Shown in pieces: positions 5,669 through 5,723 of a stretch of DNA of 5,723 nucleotides. The translations under genes and the position numbers were made by a program. Below the pieces are notes generated by a model. The model had not been told where the DNA came from. It saw nothing but the letters and a program-made list of their open reading frames with translations, and ran no database searches. Location: assembly GCA_964650695.1 (NCBI GenBank), contig CAZYVA010000107.1, positions 1-5,723 of the forward strand. Direction: 5' to 3'. Each line of letters opens with the position of its first letter. Position 1 is the first letter of the stretch. Origin of the DNA: CAZYVA01 sp964650695 (GTDB lineage Bacteria; Bacillota; Clostridia; Lachnospirales; Lachnospiraceae).

Positions 5669-5723
5669 CGGCTTGATTTCTGATATTCACTTCAAGTATT
5701 TACATAAATAGTACTTTCAAAAT

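Larger units (their letters stand above)
5417..5723. other. Non-coding 5' region upstream of the operon
   Basis: About 300 bases without a well-supported gene. From the window edge inwards it holds an AT-rich stretch with a short palindrome (TATTTA-CA-TAAATA, 5697-5710), the terminator-like hairpin (5617-5668), a doubtful 28-codon ORF (5514-5600), the palindrome over the -35, the promoter, and the leader of the asp23-family gene. All three minus-strand frames reach stops within the outer 32 bases, so a few C-terminal codons of an upstream gene could lie there, but none can be recognised. Confidence 0.7.

Noticed and set aside
5673..5701. Plus-strand promoter with TTGATT as -35
   Set aside because: At 17-nt spacing the -10 position reads GTATTT, too far from consensus, and no plus-strand gene is visible.

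Overview
This window is a single-strand housekeeping operon from a low-GC-phylum Gram-positive anaerobe. The best guess is a fairly GC-rich Clostridia member, probably Lachnospiraceae. The gene order asp23-family (yqhY) - nusB - xseA - xseB - ispA - dxs is the clostridial version of the conserved Firmicutes cluster. It lacks the accB/accC genes upstream and the folD gene between nusB and xseA that Bacillus subtilis has. Codon use favours G/C in third positions, and all genes have strong purine-rich Shine-Dalgarno sites. The family-level assignment is inference from order and protein style; species cannot be named.

All genes lie on the minus strand and are read from high to low coordinates. 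From 5723 down to 5417 there are about 300 bases without a convincing gene. This stretch holds an 11-bp hairpin followed by a U-rich run (probable terminator of a gene outside the window), a doubtful 28-codon ORF, a perfect 7-1-7 palindrome, and a near-consensus sigma-A promoter that the palindrome overlaps. The operon then runs: Asp23/Gls24 protein (5416-5033), NusB (5032-4598), exonuclease VII large subunit (4555-3311), exonuclease VII small subunit (3235-2987), farnesyl diphosphate synthase (3000-2098), a 130-base gap, and 1-deoxy-D-xylulose-5-phosphate synthase (1967-66). The last 65 bases hold a hairpin just after dxs; the next gene is out of view.

The genes do not form one pathway. NusB is a transcription antitermination factor for rRNA operons. 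XseA and XseB together make exonuclease VII. Dxs opens the MEP isoprenoid pathway and IspA condenses its C5 products to farnesyl diphosphate, the precursor for undecaprenyl carriers and other prenyl lipids. Tight junctions (zero-gap in-frame TAA|GTG at asp23/nusB, 14-nt overlap at xseB/ispA) suggest a polycistronic, translationally coupled message.

I found no sign of a previously undescribed system, mobile element, CRISPR array or RNA gene. The points worth a second look are regulatory (palindrome over the -35, terminator-like region, TAA|GTG junction) and compositional (AT-rich first 54 codons of xseA).
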